From NCBI GenBank assembly GCA_013396655.1, contig WBMV01005969.1:1881223-1945222 (forward strand): a stretch of 64,000 nt of DNA. The letters are read 5' to 3'. Position numbers and translations under genes: made by a program. This DNA is from Campylorhamphus procurvoides (taxonomy: Eukaryota > Chordata > Aves > Passeriformes > Dendrocolaptidae). The notes beneath the pieces were generated by a model, which did not search any database, had not been told where the DNA came from, and saw only the letters and a list, made by a program, of their open reading frames with translations. Shown one piece after another: positions 12,101 to 24,712 of this stretch; within the stretch, counting starts at the first letter, position 1; each line of letters begins with the position of its first letter.

Positions 12101-15100
12101 CCGGCAGACTGCCTCCCAGAAATGTCTTTGGAAAACGTCACCTTAATCAAGGTGCATGGCCTCTATAAAACTTTTGTTACTCCTCAGAACAATAATGGAG
12201 AAGAAGGAAAGTTCTCTTTACATTATGCTATTGAGTTTTTTCTATATGCTTTCTTATCTTTGGAACCCTTTTTTGAAAAAAGACAATTATTAAAGCACTC
12301 ATGTTTTTCAAACCCAGCCCATGTTAAGTCTTACTAAAGTGAGACAATGTCTCTGGCTGTTCTTATGGAAGGCAATTTAAACTTGGCAGAGTTGTTTGAG
12401 AAATGCATTTGTATCTGTTCAAACATAAAGCTAACATTCTTGGAGTCTGTTTCTCTGGTTCATCTGAGGCTATAAGCAGGACCATAATGTATGAGCCTGC
12501 AATCCAGCCAAGCATGGTCCAGGCTGGCACCTCAAGGCAGAGCAAGATTTTTCTGCAACTGGGAAGAAGTGATGTCCTAGCTGGAGTCCTGGCAACATGG
12601 ATTAGGAAAATACAACTTGTCTTGAATGCAGAGAAATAAAAAAAACACTATAAGGCTTATTGTCAGGGTTAGAAGGTGGAAAGGGAATAATATAGGAAAA
12701 GTCAAGTAGGACAGTTGTCTAAAACAGCTAAGACAGGAGTGAGAATAAATGGAAACGAAAAGGAGAAGATGCAAGCCGCCAGTACCCAGGTACCAAGTGA
12801 CACTTCAATACTGGCACTGTCCATGTGTTGAGTGATTCACTGAGCAACTTGCAGTGTTAGGAAATCTTTTGATGCATTTTGTGAGGAAACAAAGATGATA
12901 GTGACTCAGGGTCAGCCCATGGTAGAGTTATTCCTTAGGAAAAAAAAAAAGAGAAAAAGGATACATTAGAATGATCAGAGGACTTAGTAAGGTAAAACTC
13001 AGGACCTGAGCTGGTCGCTTCAAATTTTGTTCCTCTCTATCTATATGTACTACCATGAGTATCATGAGGTCATTGAGGTTCAGAAAAAGTTTGGATTACT
13101 ATCCTTCCAAACGTAAGATATTTCAACAATATTCTTCAAAACGTTACCCTAAAGCTGAAATGACAGTTTTCAGCTTTAACTTTTTTACCATTTTTGAAAG
13201 AAAAAAGTATACAGTGTTTCTGGCTGTTTTAATTATGAAGAAGACTTTCCCAAAACACAACAGGCCTAAACTGCTGCAGTGATTTATTACTGAACCTTTT
13301 GGTTTTATAGAGCATTTCATTGCATAGTAACAAAAAAGGAAGAAGATGACTCAATGAAGCATTTATGAACTCTGTGGACTGTGGTGAAATGACCAAAAAA
13401 TCCCGTTACTAGTAACCTGTTGCATGGTGAAAAAAGCACTCTCAGCAGAGGCAGAACTTCAGACTGGTTTTGATGAGAGCATCTGTAAAATGGAGCTAGA
13501 GAGAAACTGCTTTAGTTTACAACCTCAGTTTTCTCAGTTTTGTGATGGCATTAAAAGCCATAAAGAGGTGAGAATCTGAAGAAGGAAGGACAAGGAAGGA
13601 ACAACATCATGAAGACTGGAAAAACAAAATAGAGATAGAGCAGGAGTTGAGGCATAGAAGAGGAAAAGAAGGAACTACTAGAGTGGGAAAAGGCAGTTAA
13701 GAGTATTTTAAAAACTACTAGTAATGTGTCTTACATGTCTAGTTGCAACTCTAGAGTCTAGTGTATGTTGGTTGGATACAATCTGACCAAGGTCTAACTT
13801 TGAAGAGGGATAGCTTACCAAATGTTGGGCTTCCTTTGGTCATTTCTGATGCCCATGCAGACAATTTCTGGAAAATAATGACATTTCATCAGCTAAGTGC
13901 AGTTACAAGAGCACAGATTTGCACACCCTTGGATTTTGTACCTCTTTTCCTGGAGCTATGTCCTTCTGTTCTGTTCATGCTCTCAGCCTCTGTGAACTCT
14001 TGGAACTCTCTGCTCCAGTGGAGCAGGGAGCTCTTCGAAGTGCATAGTGTAGTGTCTGGTTAAGTTACTCTGGCACACACATCACGCTTTTGGCAGACAC
14101 ACACAGTTTAGTAATAGGAACAAAGTGATCTGTTTTCATAAATATCAAGTGGTTATTTCTGAAGAAGAAAAGAGTGAGATACCTGGCTGAAATATACGCT
14201 TTGGCTGGCTAAGCCTTTGACACACTATTGCTTAGATAAAACAACAAATGTTCTCATAATATTTAGGTAATGCTGCCCTTTAGATACTGTCAAGTAGTGG
14301 AGATAATCATGAAGCACTCTGAGATCTGCACATTTGTCATCACTGCAATCCATCTAGTCAAGTTGAACCTTGTCCTGTCCTCTAATCCCCATACAAGTAT
14401 AAATCTGGACACAGTTTAATTAGGGTTTCAACTGTGACAGCTGGCCTGGTGACACGTTCATCAGAGCCTCTCTCTCACCAAGATGACTCCAAGTTCCCAT
14501 TCCCAGGCAGTTCCTGGACACATATAGTCCCCAAATTTTCTTCTCATTCCTGATGGACATTTGTCTGGCCTGTTCTTAATACTTGCTGTTGATTGAGATT
14601 CCTAATATGTTCCGGTGCTTCACTGTTTCTTCCTAATGTCTAAGCTGCATTTTCTACACAGCTGCTTAGGCTTGTTGCTTCTTACTGTGTTCCCAGTAGA
14701 CAAGGAGAATGTTTTACGGCTTTCTTCTTTGAAGCACATTTTTGTACAGTTGTAGGTTCTTTTAATGTCTTCCACTGGTTTTCTCTTAGTTATTTTAAAA
14801 AGCTCTGAGTCCTTCAGTCTTTCTCCAAGTCACGTTTCCTAGACCACAGCTGCTCTTCTCTGGGCTGCTTCCACTTTGTCTTTTACAGAGTGCAGATTTC
14901 AGCTGGATACAGTATAATTTAAGTTCCTAGTATCACCATGCAAAGGAGAAAGATTACTTCAGGTGTCAACAGCAACACTTCCATTCCCACATTACATCTT
15001 AACATTTGCCTTTTTCACAACAGCCTGACATCATTGACTCATTCTCAGTTTGCCACCTACCAGCACACCCTCAGTATGCAGCCTGTTTTCCAGCTTGTCT

Positions 15101-18100
15101 TTTACATTTGGTCATAGCTAAGTATAATATGTTGTCATTGTCTTTATTAAATCAAATCTACTGTTTTAGAACTATCAAACCAGTATTTCAAGATTACTGA
15201 CAACTCTTGCTTTCACTCTTGGTGTGCTCAGCATCTCCCAGAGTGGTGCCAGCCACAAACATTACAAATATTTTTTTTTTCCCCAGAGGAAAAATATTTA
15301 TGACAAAACCCCCTGAGTAATACCACAAAAGTCTTTTGCAGAACCTCTCTCAAAAGATCCTTCTATTTTGACAGTAAACAATTTTAAACTATCCCTTGGC
15401 ATATTTTTCAATCAGTTTTGGAGCCACTTAACACCCTCTAAACCAGGAAAACTCCAAGTTACTTACAAGATTGACATGTGAGAGTGTAAAAAAATCTCAC
15501 TAAGATCAAGACATGGAACACCTTCTGCTCCCACCATCCCTCTCCTATAATGTATCCAATTTATGTCAATAGCTTCACTCAACAAAACTATTTTAAGAAA
15601 ATAGGATTACCTAAGTTAAGTATAGAAATGAGTACCATCTCCTGCTGTTGTAGAAAGCAGACAAGTTAAAGAGGCTCCAAGTTAAAGAGGCTGTTAGTGT
15701 TTGGCTTTTTAGACAAAAAGTCCATCATGCTGTGCATTCTGAACTCCAGTAACTTGTGTAGTGTCTAAGGACAAACTGTGAGTTTGTATGGGCTGGTACT
15801 GATTTCAACAGGGATCTGCTCAGGGGACATATTTCCTTTGCTCTGTTAGCTTCACCTTACCTTATTCGGCTATGAAAGAGAAAAGCTTTTTAAAAGCAAA
15901 TCCCCATCTTTCCAATGAATATGCCCAGTTTGACAGGTGATGGTGAGAAAGATATTAATATCTGGTTCCTCTGGCTCTTTCTTCAGTTGCTTTTGGTTAT
16001 GGGCATTCAATTAATTTTTCCAATTGTTTAGTTAAGCTCTCATTCTGATCTCCTTTCCACATTATAAACAAAAAGGACAAAATAAGTGGCTAGCTAGTAG
16101 AAAATAAAAATTGAATTATATTTTTAATTAAGGGTACTTAAAACCTTTTTGGTGTTTATACACCAAAATGAAAACATTTGAGAAACAAATATACCAATAC
16201 AAATGTGTACCGAGTATAACTTGCTGATGGATTGTGACTTGCTGAGCCAGCTTGTTAATTCACCAAACCAAACATGGCTGGGACATCTGTCTCTGGATTT
16301 CCTCAGTTCTTCTCTCAACCCTTGACTGGATGTGTGCCTTTATCTCTTGCCCAAGAAAGATGAATCTGCTCCTGACCAAAATCTTCATCTAGCCCTGAAC
16401 TTGTTACTAAAAGACCACAAAGAAAGACTGTCTCTACAAAAAGGCTTCAGGTTGAATGGATTTCACAAGTGAACCACAAACAGCCCAGAGGGGCTGCAGG
16501 AATTGTAGATTGAGCCATTTTTTTTAGACAGAATACTCAGATATGATCCTGACATGACAGGTTTACTATCATTTTATACTGCTGAAATGTAAAAGCTCTT
16601 CAGAAATAGGTCTTTCATGTTCCTTAAATTATAGTCATCAAAAGTTTGTCCAAAGATCTTTGGAGGAACATGGAAGTAGGATGTTTTGCATGTGGCTTGG
16701 AAAAGAGAGCTCATTCCAGCTTTGTGTTAGTCATCACTAGATACACAAATCAGCATGATTAAAATAAAAAGGGAGTTCATTTGCTCCCATCACTGTTGCT
16801 GTTCAATGTGATTTAAAGTGAGCTTGCAAACCAGGCTGTGGACCAGGAAGTGATTACAGCTATCTGACAGTTTCACATTGTCCCAGTGATGCAGGAATAG
16901 GGCCCAGGGCAGCTCCCTGCCCGGGCCAGGAAGATGTGCCCTGCAGCTGGCGGTCACCCGGTGGCTCACACAGCCACTGCACACCCTCTGCACCAGTGGG
17001 CTCTGCAGGCATCTGCAGCTAGACATCAGCTCCAGAAAAAGAGCTCAGCTCCTGAACTTACAGCCTTCTTTACATCAGGTGATGAGATACAACTGCAATA
17101 GAGCATTCGAGATCCGCTGTCTGTCCTGCACCTACAGTAGGTACTGCCAGAGGCTTAACAGGTAGTCCAGCATTCCTACTTGCTGGTATTGCTGGTGTGC
17201 TTGTCATCTGTGTTGTAGCTCATATTCTGTTCCTAAGGCTCTGCTGGAGCATGTGTCACTGTGCAGACTTTAACAAAAGGGACATGGTCCACCCTGCACA
17301 GTACCAATGGCTACTAATAACCTACTTTCACTCCTTGTCTAAATATTCCTGGCTTTTTTACCTTCTTGGTCTACTGCAGAATCCAAATGAGTAAGTGGGG
17401 AATGAAAAGGCAAAGCATCTCGGGGTAGGATGTTTCATATGGCAGATGAGAAGGCTTCTGTATGTCTAGGTGGGACAAGCAAGGAATCAGAGTATGAGGA
17501 GCCCTGACCACATGGAAATGGTTTTCAGGCACTATTCAGCTTGTTGGTTCATCCTTACCAGGGATTCAGGGCAGACCCTGCCCCACATCATCCAAGGAGA
17601 GCTGAAAATATCCCTGCAGGGATTCAGAGCATTCCTAGTCAGGAGAAGTCCATAACTCTTTTCTGGAGGCTGACCAGGGTTACAGGGGATGAGCAGGGCA
17701 TTCAGACAGTGCCCCAACATGGGAAGGACACAGCTGGGTTATGGGCAACACTTGCCTTCAAGGAAAAAGGCACAACATTATCCCTACCTGCCTTTGCAAC
17801 CTTTCTGATTCCTAGCCCCTTGTTCATCCCAGTCAGACCCAGAAGAGGGCCTGGAGGCAGAGGGCTAGCTGGGCAGACACAGCAGGAGGCTGGAGACCCA
17901 CAGGCTTGGAGGGAGACAGGTGCCCCCCATTCTTAGTGTCAATCCTGAGCCCTTGACCCAATTGCCCCAGGTGTAAAACACCTTGAGTTTCCACATTGGA
18001 AAACTTGAGCTGCCACTCTCTGACCTACTGCATCTAAGCCCTGGAGAGAAGACACAGCAGGTGCATAAACATCTCCAGATGACAAGCTGCTGGAGGACTG

Positions 18101-21100
18101 AGAGCCCCTCTTAGTGGATTATGATAATATTTGTGAGAAAATTTCCAGCTTCTGTGGAAAGAAGAGCAAACTTTAGTTTATCTTGGTTTAGGTGAGTGTC
18201 TCTGGAGTTTTCAGGATGCTGGACTAATACCTAGAAGATGAAATTTCATGCAATATCAAATGATTTTCTTTTCCAAACCTGTTCTTCTAGAAAATAAATG
18301 ATGGGGAACAAGATGAATAATTCATAATCCTCATTTAAAAAGAAGTAGTTGGCAATGGTTTAGTCAGATGCAGTGCCTTTGGCCAATGAAGATGATAAAG
18401 GATTAATGAATTAGTCATCAATGCTGCACGGAAAGAAAAAGGTCAAATTTGTCATTGGACTAAATCCAAAAGGTCAGATTTGTTCTGTTATTCTAAAATG
18501 ATGGCCTTCAATCCCCCTTTGATTATCACCCTGCAAAATAGTTCCAGCAGAGATGCAGACTCTTCCTTGGAATATTTAAACCTATTAAATGTCCCTGCTT
18601 TATCTCTGTTGCTTTTTCAAACCCCATCAGAAATAGTTTGTACTCTTGGCACCCTTAAGTAGCCATGTAGTACTACCCAACAAGTGTTGTATTAAAAAAA
18701 ATATTTAAGGCATTATTCTGATACAGAGAACTGAATCTGGCCTCTGGATTTACAGACCCACAGAGATTTCCTTGGAGAATTTGCTCCACAACACAGATTC
18801 TTGGATGAAATCCTGACCTGGATTGTCCAAACCGCTACGAGGCAGGATTACAGCGATGTCAGGATTTCAATTCCACAACAACAACAACAAAAAGCTGGTG
18901 CCTCCTGGCTCCCCTGCCATTGTACTTAGGCTTTGCATGCAGGTTCTTTTTGTTCTGTGTCCACCACATCCTATTAGATAGGTCTATGGCTGATTTCTGC
19001 CCTCCTGTTATTGCAGGATAAGTCACCTTTCAAGGGCCTATAAACTCTATCCTGCAATAGTAGTATCAGAAAACATCACAAAAACAATCAGCTTTGCTGG
19101 GAGCTGACAAAAACTTGTTTGCAGCAGCTATAAAAATTCAGAGACTCGTAATTGTAACTGGTTTTGACAAAGGATAAAGCAATGCCAGTTTCACTCAAAT
19201 CTGCTATATAAATTCCCCCCCTAAACTCACTTTGTGTGGTTTGGTATCATTCTCTCTTCTACATAATTTACTTCTTCCAAGCCCGCATTTGCAAGTTTCA
19301 TGCTTTTTCTCATAACTGTTCAGATTCAATTTGTCAGTATGACTTCAACAGGCAGGTTGGACTGCTAAAGCTGGCCTCGCCTACTCATAACTTCAGCATC
19401 ACATTCCCAAAGGCAAAACCAATGATTATGGGTAACATTACTCCAAAGAACATTCCTTTCCCTACTGTAATAAGTATGACAAATGTGATACCACTAGCTG
19501 ACAAATATTTACATGTATATATTTATATATCTCTTAGGTTTCACTCTGTCTAGAAATATTTAACACTTCTGCATCACAACTGCCTTAATTGCTGGAAACC
19601 TGTTTTACATTGCTTTGGAAAGTAGGGAATAAACTAACATGTTGCTGCTTGTACTCTGCTTACTTGCAGACATGCTCTGTATGGTTTAAACTAGATTTAT
19701 AATGTTATGGCATTTTATGCCTCAGCTTGCTTAAGCTGATGTTGGCAACATGGGATGTGAATTACTTATCAACAATGCTTATAAATCAGTATGATGAGCA
19801 CATCCAAAGCACGAGAAGGCAAAAGAAAGAAATTAAGAGTGTAGATTTTACTACTTGCAGAACTTATTTGGGTCAGTTAAGAAAATACCTACTAAATATG
19901 AGTTTAACTTCTCTGTTTTGCTCTTCCAAGGATGATATGGATTGTCCAAAGTGTCAAGAGGGATACTCCCACCAGAGGCAAACAGATATGAAAATTAAAA
20001 CTATACAAGCACCAATTATTTGCTCACACACTTGTTAATGCTAGTGTTAGCATAGCTTTTGTCCAAGGAAGCCTTAGGTGCTGGAGCTGCATGGGAATCT
20101 TGTTGTTTAGTACATTAAACTTAGGGGTTTAGCTTTTCTTACTTTAAAGAAACATTTGAAATCATGGAGGGGAGACAGGGACTGGAGGCAAAGCAGCTCC
20201 CCAAGCAGCCAAAAACATTGCTCTGCCTCTGCGTAAAAGTGTTCGAGCAGAGTGGGACAAAGCTGCTCTGTGTTGGAGAGGAGTGGAGGTCTCTAAGTGG
20301 AGTGGGAAAGGCTGAGAAAGAGGATTACATCATATGCTATATATTGCAGGAGAGCACCAGAGGGGTCTCAACACTGCCTTCAACTCCAGCTGCCACCATT
20401 GGCTAAAGCCCTCAAGGATAGGTTCTTGTAGTGGGATCAGAAATGTCTTCTCCATAACAAAGCTCCTCCACGATGTTGTGGCATAGTAATGCTCATTTAG
20501 GGAATCAATATTGCAATGGTACTGCCCCTCACAAACCTCAGTGATGTTTGAACATCACTGTGCCCATGTGCATCCACAGCATCCTTCACTTGGCCCACTG
20601 GAGCATTACATCAAGGTCTTGAAATGAAGATGTTGTTTGTGGGCAAAAAATCCTCATTTTCACCAACAAGGGAGGAAGAAGGTACTGAGACATTCTCAAA
20701 GCATCAGTGAATGTGGATGAGCTTTCTAACTTCCCACCTTGTGTGTAGTCCTGAAGGATGGGAGAAAGATGGGTATCTGTAATATTTCATGTTCCCATTA
20801 ACTGCTAATCTTACATTGCTGCAGTTGTTTTCAGGTTTTTTCTTTATTGACCTATTTTCTATTTTGTGTTTTGTTCAAGTTTTTTTCCCTACCACAGAGA
20901 AATTGCAAATACAATGCTATCATGAGCAATGTGCTGACTGTGTTTTCTTATCTACCTTAGGACATTTATTTACCCTTTCTTCACTAGAGGCAGACCTTTC
21001 CCACTGCAATTGCTTTTCTTTGGCATGTTATTCTGTATCTATAATGGCTTCCTCCAGGGGTACTACCTGATTTACTGCGCTGAATATCCAAACGACTGGT

Positions 21101-24100
21101 GCACCGACATCAGATTTACATCAGGTAATTACAGCTTCAAGATTCCCAAGATCTAATCTTCAAGCAATCTGTAAGCATTTTGAATTATGTTCTAATCTTC
21201 ACTGAATGTGTGAGTCAAATCTGTTGTGATGGAAATCAGCATAACACCTGCCTGCTGGCCCAGACAAAACAAATAAGCATGCGGTGACTCTTTTGGCTGC
21301 GATGCAGCCACCTTAGAAGTTGTATGATGTTGTGCATTAGTCTCAAATCACAAGTCTCGTTTTACTGACACCACTCCAGGGCCTTCTGCTGCTGTGGGCT
21401 GTGGAGATGCAACCTCAGGCCCCAGATGCACAGGGAGGTACCCCTGCTCAGCCAGAAGTGTCCACCCCACAGTGGTTGTGTGCAAGTGCAAGCTGTGGCT
21501 TTATCTTTCCTGCCAGGAAGCTTTGCACTTGATGCAGCTATTCTGACTGAGAGAGAATAGAAGTGCAAAACCCCAGCGTGAATGAGGCTTTAAGAACAAA
21601 GGGCTCTTTTTTCTTGTGTAAGGCACAGGGGAAGATTAAAGATCACGCACACTCTGGCAGTGTGTTAATACGATTCCTTTATATTCTGTAACTTAGTAGC
21701 TTAGCTGAATTTCACCCTGTAAAATCCTTCAGAGAATAACTGAACAAGAATAGCTAGGTGGCATTACAGATTTGGTGCTGCACAGAGGGTGTTTTTTAAA
21801 CTGTAAACATAGAAATGAAGATTAATGCAGAGGTCTGAGGAAAAGTTTTGGATATGACAAATACAATCTAACCAAAGTACTTTCTGTACACTGCTTCAGA
21901 CTGTGGATGCAAGTCCAGTCTTTTCAGACAGCATCACATATTAAAAATTTTGGACATTATTTAGTAAGAGCTCCCATACCCAACAAAGAAAACACCGCAT
22001 CACTTAATTTGCATGATAAATAAAATATATATTGAATGGGGATGGGGGGTAGAAAATTAGCATCAGCAGTACTTGAAATATTAAATAAAAAACAAACAAT
22101 ATATTCTTCCTCTACAGACTCTTAACAACTTTCTGTTGCTATTGGAAATGTTAAGGTTTTACCATAATTTAGTCTTTTTTCTGTACTCTGTAGTTCACAC
22201 ACCACCTCTATTTCATTCCTTCCCTTCCAGTCATTGTCAGAGGTGCTTTTTCAGTGTTTAATGTAGCATGAAATGTAGGGCATGTCACCTGCAGAGTTTC
22301 TCAATCAAATGCCTCCAGTTTTCCAGCTAAATGGAATATGGTTAATGGATCACTCTGGCCAGAAACTGTCAGATCCTTTAACGAGTACCTGCTCTCTGTG
22401 CATGCCCATAGCTCTGTCCAAAGAGCCTCACTGGCAGCAGACTGAGTGGTGCTGAGATATAAGTTCCCTTCCTGGATCCAGTGATGTGCTGGATAAGTTT
22501 GTGACTCTGTGCTCCTCTTCCCCAGCAGTAAAATGAGAGTATTTTGGTACTTGCCTACAGCTTAGTGGTTACTCTGCAGCGACGTCCACAGCCATGGCTG
22601 GCTGCCATCAGCCAATAGTGTCAATTGAGTATTTTTTGTCCCCCCTAAATGTTCAATAAATGGTGAAAATGGCCACCTGGGAACTCCAGCTTTTTCTTAT
22701 ATTAGCTAAAAGTGCTCTGGTGTCCCCAGTCACCTATGCTTCTCCTGTTCAGCAACCTTCTCAGTAGCAGCACATCTTTTGACTTGAAAAAAAATCCACC
22801 CACCTCCGCCTGCTGCAAAGTTAAACCTCATGTATGTGCTTGAGTAGGGACAGCTAGACAGAGCTCTCTATCTAATCCATTTCTTGTTTGTTGATTAGGC
22901 CTGCTCTTATTTCTGCTGGGAATGGGAATCAACATTCACAGTGATCTCCTGCTGCGCCAGCTGAGGAAACCCGGGGAAGTCACTTACAAGATTCCTCAAG
23001 GTATATTCCTGTCCCCCACTTCCCTGAAGAAAGTAGGGCAGCAGAATAGATAATGTTTTCCAACTGAATTCACAAGAAAGTGACAGTAGTGACAGAGGTA
23101 GTGGTATCACATGGGTACTGGGTTCAGGTGTCCCTCTAAGTGGCTGCACTAGTGTGAGCTGTATGAAGACAGTCCAGGAGATGCAGCAAGAGTAGCCAGA
23201 AAACATGAACTGTGAGGAGAGGTTTTAGGAAATGGGCTGGGTAATTTAGAGAAGATTGAAGTGGGAAATTGGAAGAAGATTTTAGCTTTCTAGAAGTCAG
23301 CTCTAAAGAAGGAAATAGCCTTCTCCACGCCCAGGAAGAAGAAGTAGCAGACTCCTTACACTGCAAAAGGGAGATATAAAGTGTAAACGTTAGGGGGAAA
23401 AATAACACCAAGAATACAAGGTGCCAAATTGTCTTTCTAGGAAATGCCTAGTTCTGTAGAGCAATATGGATGGGGATCCAAGAATTCTTTGGGTTTGGTG
23501 TTGACACCTTCTACTGCCTTGTTAGGGATGGTAATATCTCTCCCCCAGAGTTTCTTACCTCCAATGCTTACCTGCCTCTTGTAAATGTGCAAAACTGAGA
23601 TCCAAATTTTGCATTCCTCAAAGGTAGTGAATGTGCAAAGTATTTTTAGGGCATGAAAAGAATTGACTAATGTTAATAACTTTAATTTAAATAATGGGCT
23701 TTCTTAAGTTATTTTCCAAATGAAAATAAAGTGCTGGAAGCATCCAGATCAGAACTATGTTTGATTCTTGTATTTATACAAGAGTCTTGTACAAGATTCC
23801 CCTTTGGCATAGTTCCACTGGCTTCAGGGCAGTGGGTTTAGGTGGCTGTTATGGACCTTGAATAAGAAAGGGAGAGTATTCTGCTGATGACTTTATGGGA
23901 AAGGAGATGACTAAGAATTAAATATTTTGTCTGTTGATGCAGGGGGACTGTTCACCTATGTTTCTGGAGCCAATTACTTTGGAGAAATTGTGGAATGGTT
24001 TGGTTTTGCCATAGCAACTTGGTCTCTACCAGCCTTCGCCTTTGCCTTTTTCACTCTTTGCTGCATTGGGCCACGTGCTTATCACCATCACAGGTATCAA

Positions 24101-24712
24101 AGTGTCCCTTGCTGTATGCTACTGCCTACACTTGGAGTGCAGTTTGCAAAATGCCAGAGAGGAGCAGAGCCAGGACTCAGGATAGAAATGAAATTTAATA
24201 CTATGTACAAGAAGTGTACTGGCCTGTTTGTGACTGGGTGAAAGGCAGGCAGTCGACTGGAGCCCCTGTCAAGTGGGCCTGATGGTCATTTAATCCAACA
24301 TGAGTTGCATCACTGCTTCTGCCATGTTAAAGCCTCTTTTTAATGAGCCTTGTAAATGTGGGCATTTCCTAAGGGTCCTCTTGCAACCTCTGCAGTCCTT
24401 TGGAGTAGATATGGTCTCTTGCTCTGAATTCCTAAAGTTTATGCTTCAGGTCTGCTAGAACCTTAACAGTATTATCAGCTTTCACTTAATTAAATAAACT
24501 GGTGTAAATAGTCTTGGAATGCTTTTTTTTGCAGAGTAACACACCAAAAAACCCCAAAGCAAGGCAGTTTGGAGCTCAGCTGGATTGAAACTGTGCAGTT
24601 TCCCTGTATGTATGCAGGTTCACTCTCTTGCTTATTTTCTTTCAGGTACTATCTCAAGACATTTACGGACTATCCAAAATCAAGGAAAGCCTTGATTCCT
24701 TTTGTTTTTTAA
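2829..24712 (+). CDS. SRD5A2: Steroid 5-alpha-reductase 2 (complete gene, 5 exons)
   Basis: Membrane enzyme of the endoplasmic reticulum that uses NADPH to reduce the delta-4,5 bond of testosterone, giving dihydrotestosterone, and of other 3-oxo-delta-4 steroids. Spliced exons 2829-3112, 20961-21124, 22899-23000, 23943-24093 and 24646-24712 total 768 nt, or 255 residues plus TAA; the human protein has 254. All junctions are GT-AG and keep frame. Visible landmarks are YGKH near residue 33, WFLQELPSF at 53-61 with the catalytic Glu57, HYF with the catalytic Tyr at 92 (human Tyr91), QGYYLIYCAEYP in exon 2, GMGINIHSD and LRQLRKPGE in exon 3, GGLFTYVSGANY in exon 4, and the C-terminal HHHRYYLK / DYPKSRKALIPF. 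Several hydrophobic segments fit the multi-pass family fold. The ATG has A at -3. No disabling change is visible. SRD5A1 is the nearest alternative, but the exon 1 motifs and C-terminus fit type 2. Confidence 0.96.
3420..3460. repeat. Poly(A)/(GAA)n purine tract
   Basis: A run of A that grades into AAAAG and then GAA repeats, just inside SRD5A2 intron 1 where the CpG island ends. This is simple low-complexity DNA. Confidence 0.9.
3461..5040. other. SRD5A2 intron 1, no gene seen
   Basis: GC content declines to AT-rich sequence. It contains a T/G-rich low-complexity run at about 4216-4275 and a perfect 13-bp-arm inverted repeat at 4656-4688. No exon or RNA gene recognised. Confidence 0.6.
4656..4688. 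repeat. Perfect inverted repeat, 13-bp arms, 7-nt loop
   Basis: AATGTACACATAC at 4656-4668 is exactly complementary in reverse to GTATGTGTACATT at 4676-4688, with the loop CCTACCA. It would form a stable hairpin in single-stranded DNA or in the SRD5A2 pre-mRNA. Confidence 0.9.
5041..5736 (-). mobile_element. Solo LTR of an endogenous retrovirus, antisense in SRD5A2 intron 1
   Basis: A 686-bp segment (5046-5731) is flanked on both sides by the same pentamer, CACTG, at 5041-5045 and 5732-5736. Read on the - strand it starts TGACCAGTG and ends CTGTCCCCA, the TG...CA ends of a retroviral LTR. The - strand also has a TATAAAAT box (reverse of 5512-5519) and an AATAAA signal (reverse of 5123-5128) in the correct order. 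No internal gag, pol or env sequence accompanies it, so it is a solo LTR left by recombination between two LTRs. A 5-bp duplication is common for ERVL-type elements, but I cannot assign the family. Confidence 0.72.
5737..11611. other. SRD5A2 intron 1, no gene seen
   Basis: Intronic AT-rich sequence. A more GC-rich patch at about 7440-7960 ends in a (CTG)8 run. Short open frames such as 6614-6817, 7489-7842 and 9633-10058 show no recognisable family, conserved splice context or repeat identity. A 10-bp-arm palindrome at 7287-7308 is within chance expectation. Confidence 0.55.
7889..7912 (+). repeat. (CTG)8 trinucleotide microsatellite
   Basis: Eight uninterrupted CTG units in SRD5A2 intron 1, inside a GC-richer patch. 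Likely polymorphic in length; no coding context. Confidence 0.95.
11612..11665. repeat. Perfect 23-bp-arm inverted repeat (hairpin) in SRD5A2 intron 1
   Basis: Positions 11612-11634 are the exact reverse complement of 11643-11665, separated by the 8-nt spacer GTTATTTT. The arms have mixed composition (core GTACCTATGAGATATTG) and do not extend beyond 23 bp. No flanking target duplication or transposon ends were noticed. A perfect pair of this length is far beyond chance in 64 kb. Confidence 0.95.
11666..20960. other. SRD5A2 intron 1, 3' part, no gene seen
   Basis: AT-rich intronic sequence without recognised exons, RNA genes or transposon families. It includes a 16-bp direct duplication at 15662-15693 and short inverted repeats near 13150-13178, 19009-19059 and 20539-20560. 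Open frames such as 13761-14063, 17541-17936 and 19727-20038 are unremarkable chance readings. Confidence 0.55.
19009..19059. repeat. Inverted repeat, 12-bp arms, 27-nt loop
   Basis: TATTGCAGGATA at 19009-19020 pairs exactly with TATCCTGCAATA at 19048-19059. The loop holds a small internal CCTT/AAGG stem, so a two-tier hairpin is possible. Confidence 0.85.
20961..21124 (+). CDS. SRD5A2: SRD5A2 exon 2
   Basis: Begins after the acceptor TCTACCTTAG and ends at the donor TCAG|GTAATT. It completes Arg95 and encodes residues 96-149 plus one base of Gly150. It reads TFIYPFFTRGRPFP, a hydrophobic segment, then GFLQGYYLIYCAEYP and WCTDIRF, matching the second exon of the family. Its length of 164 nt equals the human exon as I recall it. 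Confidence 0.96.
22899..23000 (+). CDS. SRD5A2: SRD5A2 exon 3
   Basis: 102 nt between the acceptor TTGATTAG and the donor CAAG|GTATAT. It completes Gly150 and encodes LLFLLGMGINIHSDLLLRQLRKPG and EVTYKIPQ. The GMGINIHSD and LRKPGE motifs are hallmarks of the steroid 5-alpha-reductase C-terminal catalytic half and help form the NADPH site. Confidence 0.97.
23943..24093 (+). CDS. SRD5A2: SRD5A2 exon 4
   Basis: 151 nt, starting after TTGATGCAG and ending at the donor CACAG|GTATCA. It encodes GGLFTYVSGANYFGEI, then VEWFGFAIATWSLPAFAF and a final membrane segment, ending in AYHHH. Asn and Glu in ANYFGEIVEW are conserved cofactor-pocket residues in the family. Confidence 0.97.
24646..24712 (+). 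CDS. SRD5A2: SRD5A2 exon 5 (terminal coding)
   Basis: 67 nt after the acceptor TTTCTTTCAG. It completes Arg234 and encodes YYLKTFTDYPKSRKALIPF, then VF and TAA at 24710-24712. The C-terminal DYPKSRKALIPF block is strongly conserved in type 2 enzymes. Confidence 0.97.

Noticed and set aside
13150..13178. 11-bp-arm inverted repeat with 7-nt spacer
   Set aside because: Near chance expectation in an AT-rich intron, with no additional signal.
20539..20560. 10-bp-arm palindrome with 2-nt spacer
   Set aside because: Same chance level as the one at 7287; no other supporting feature.
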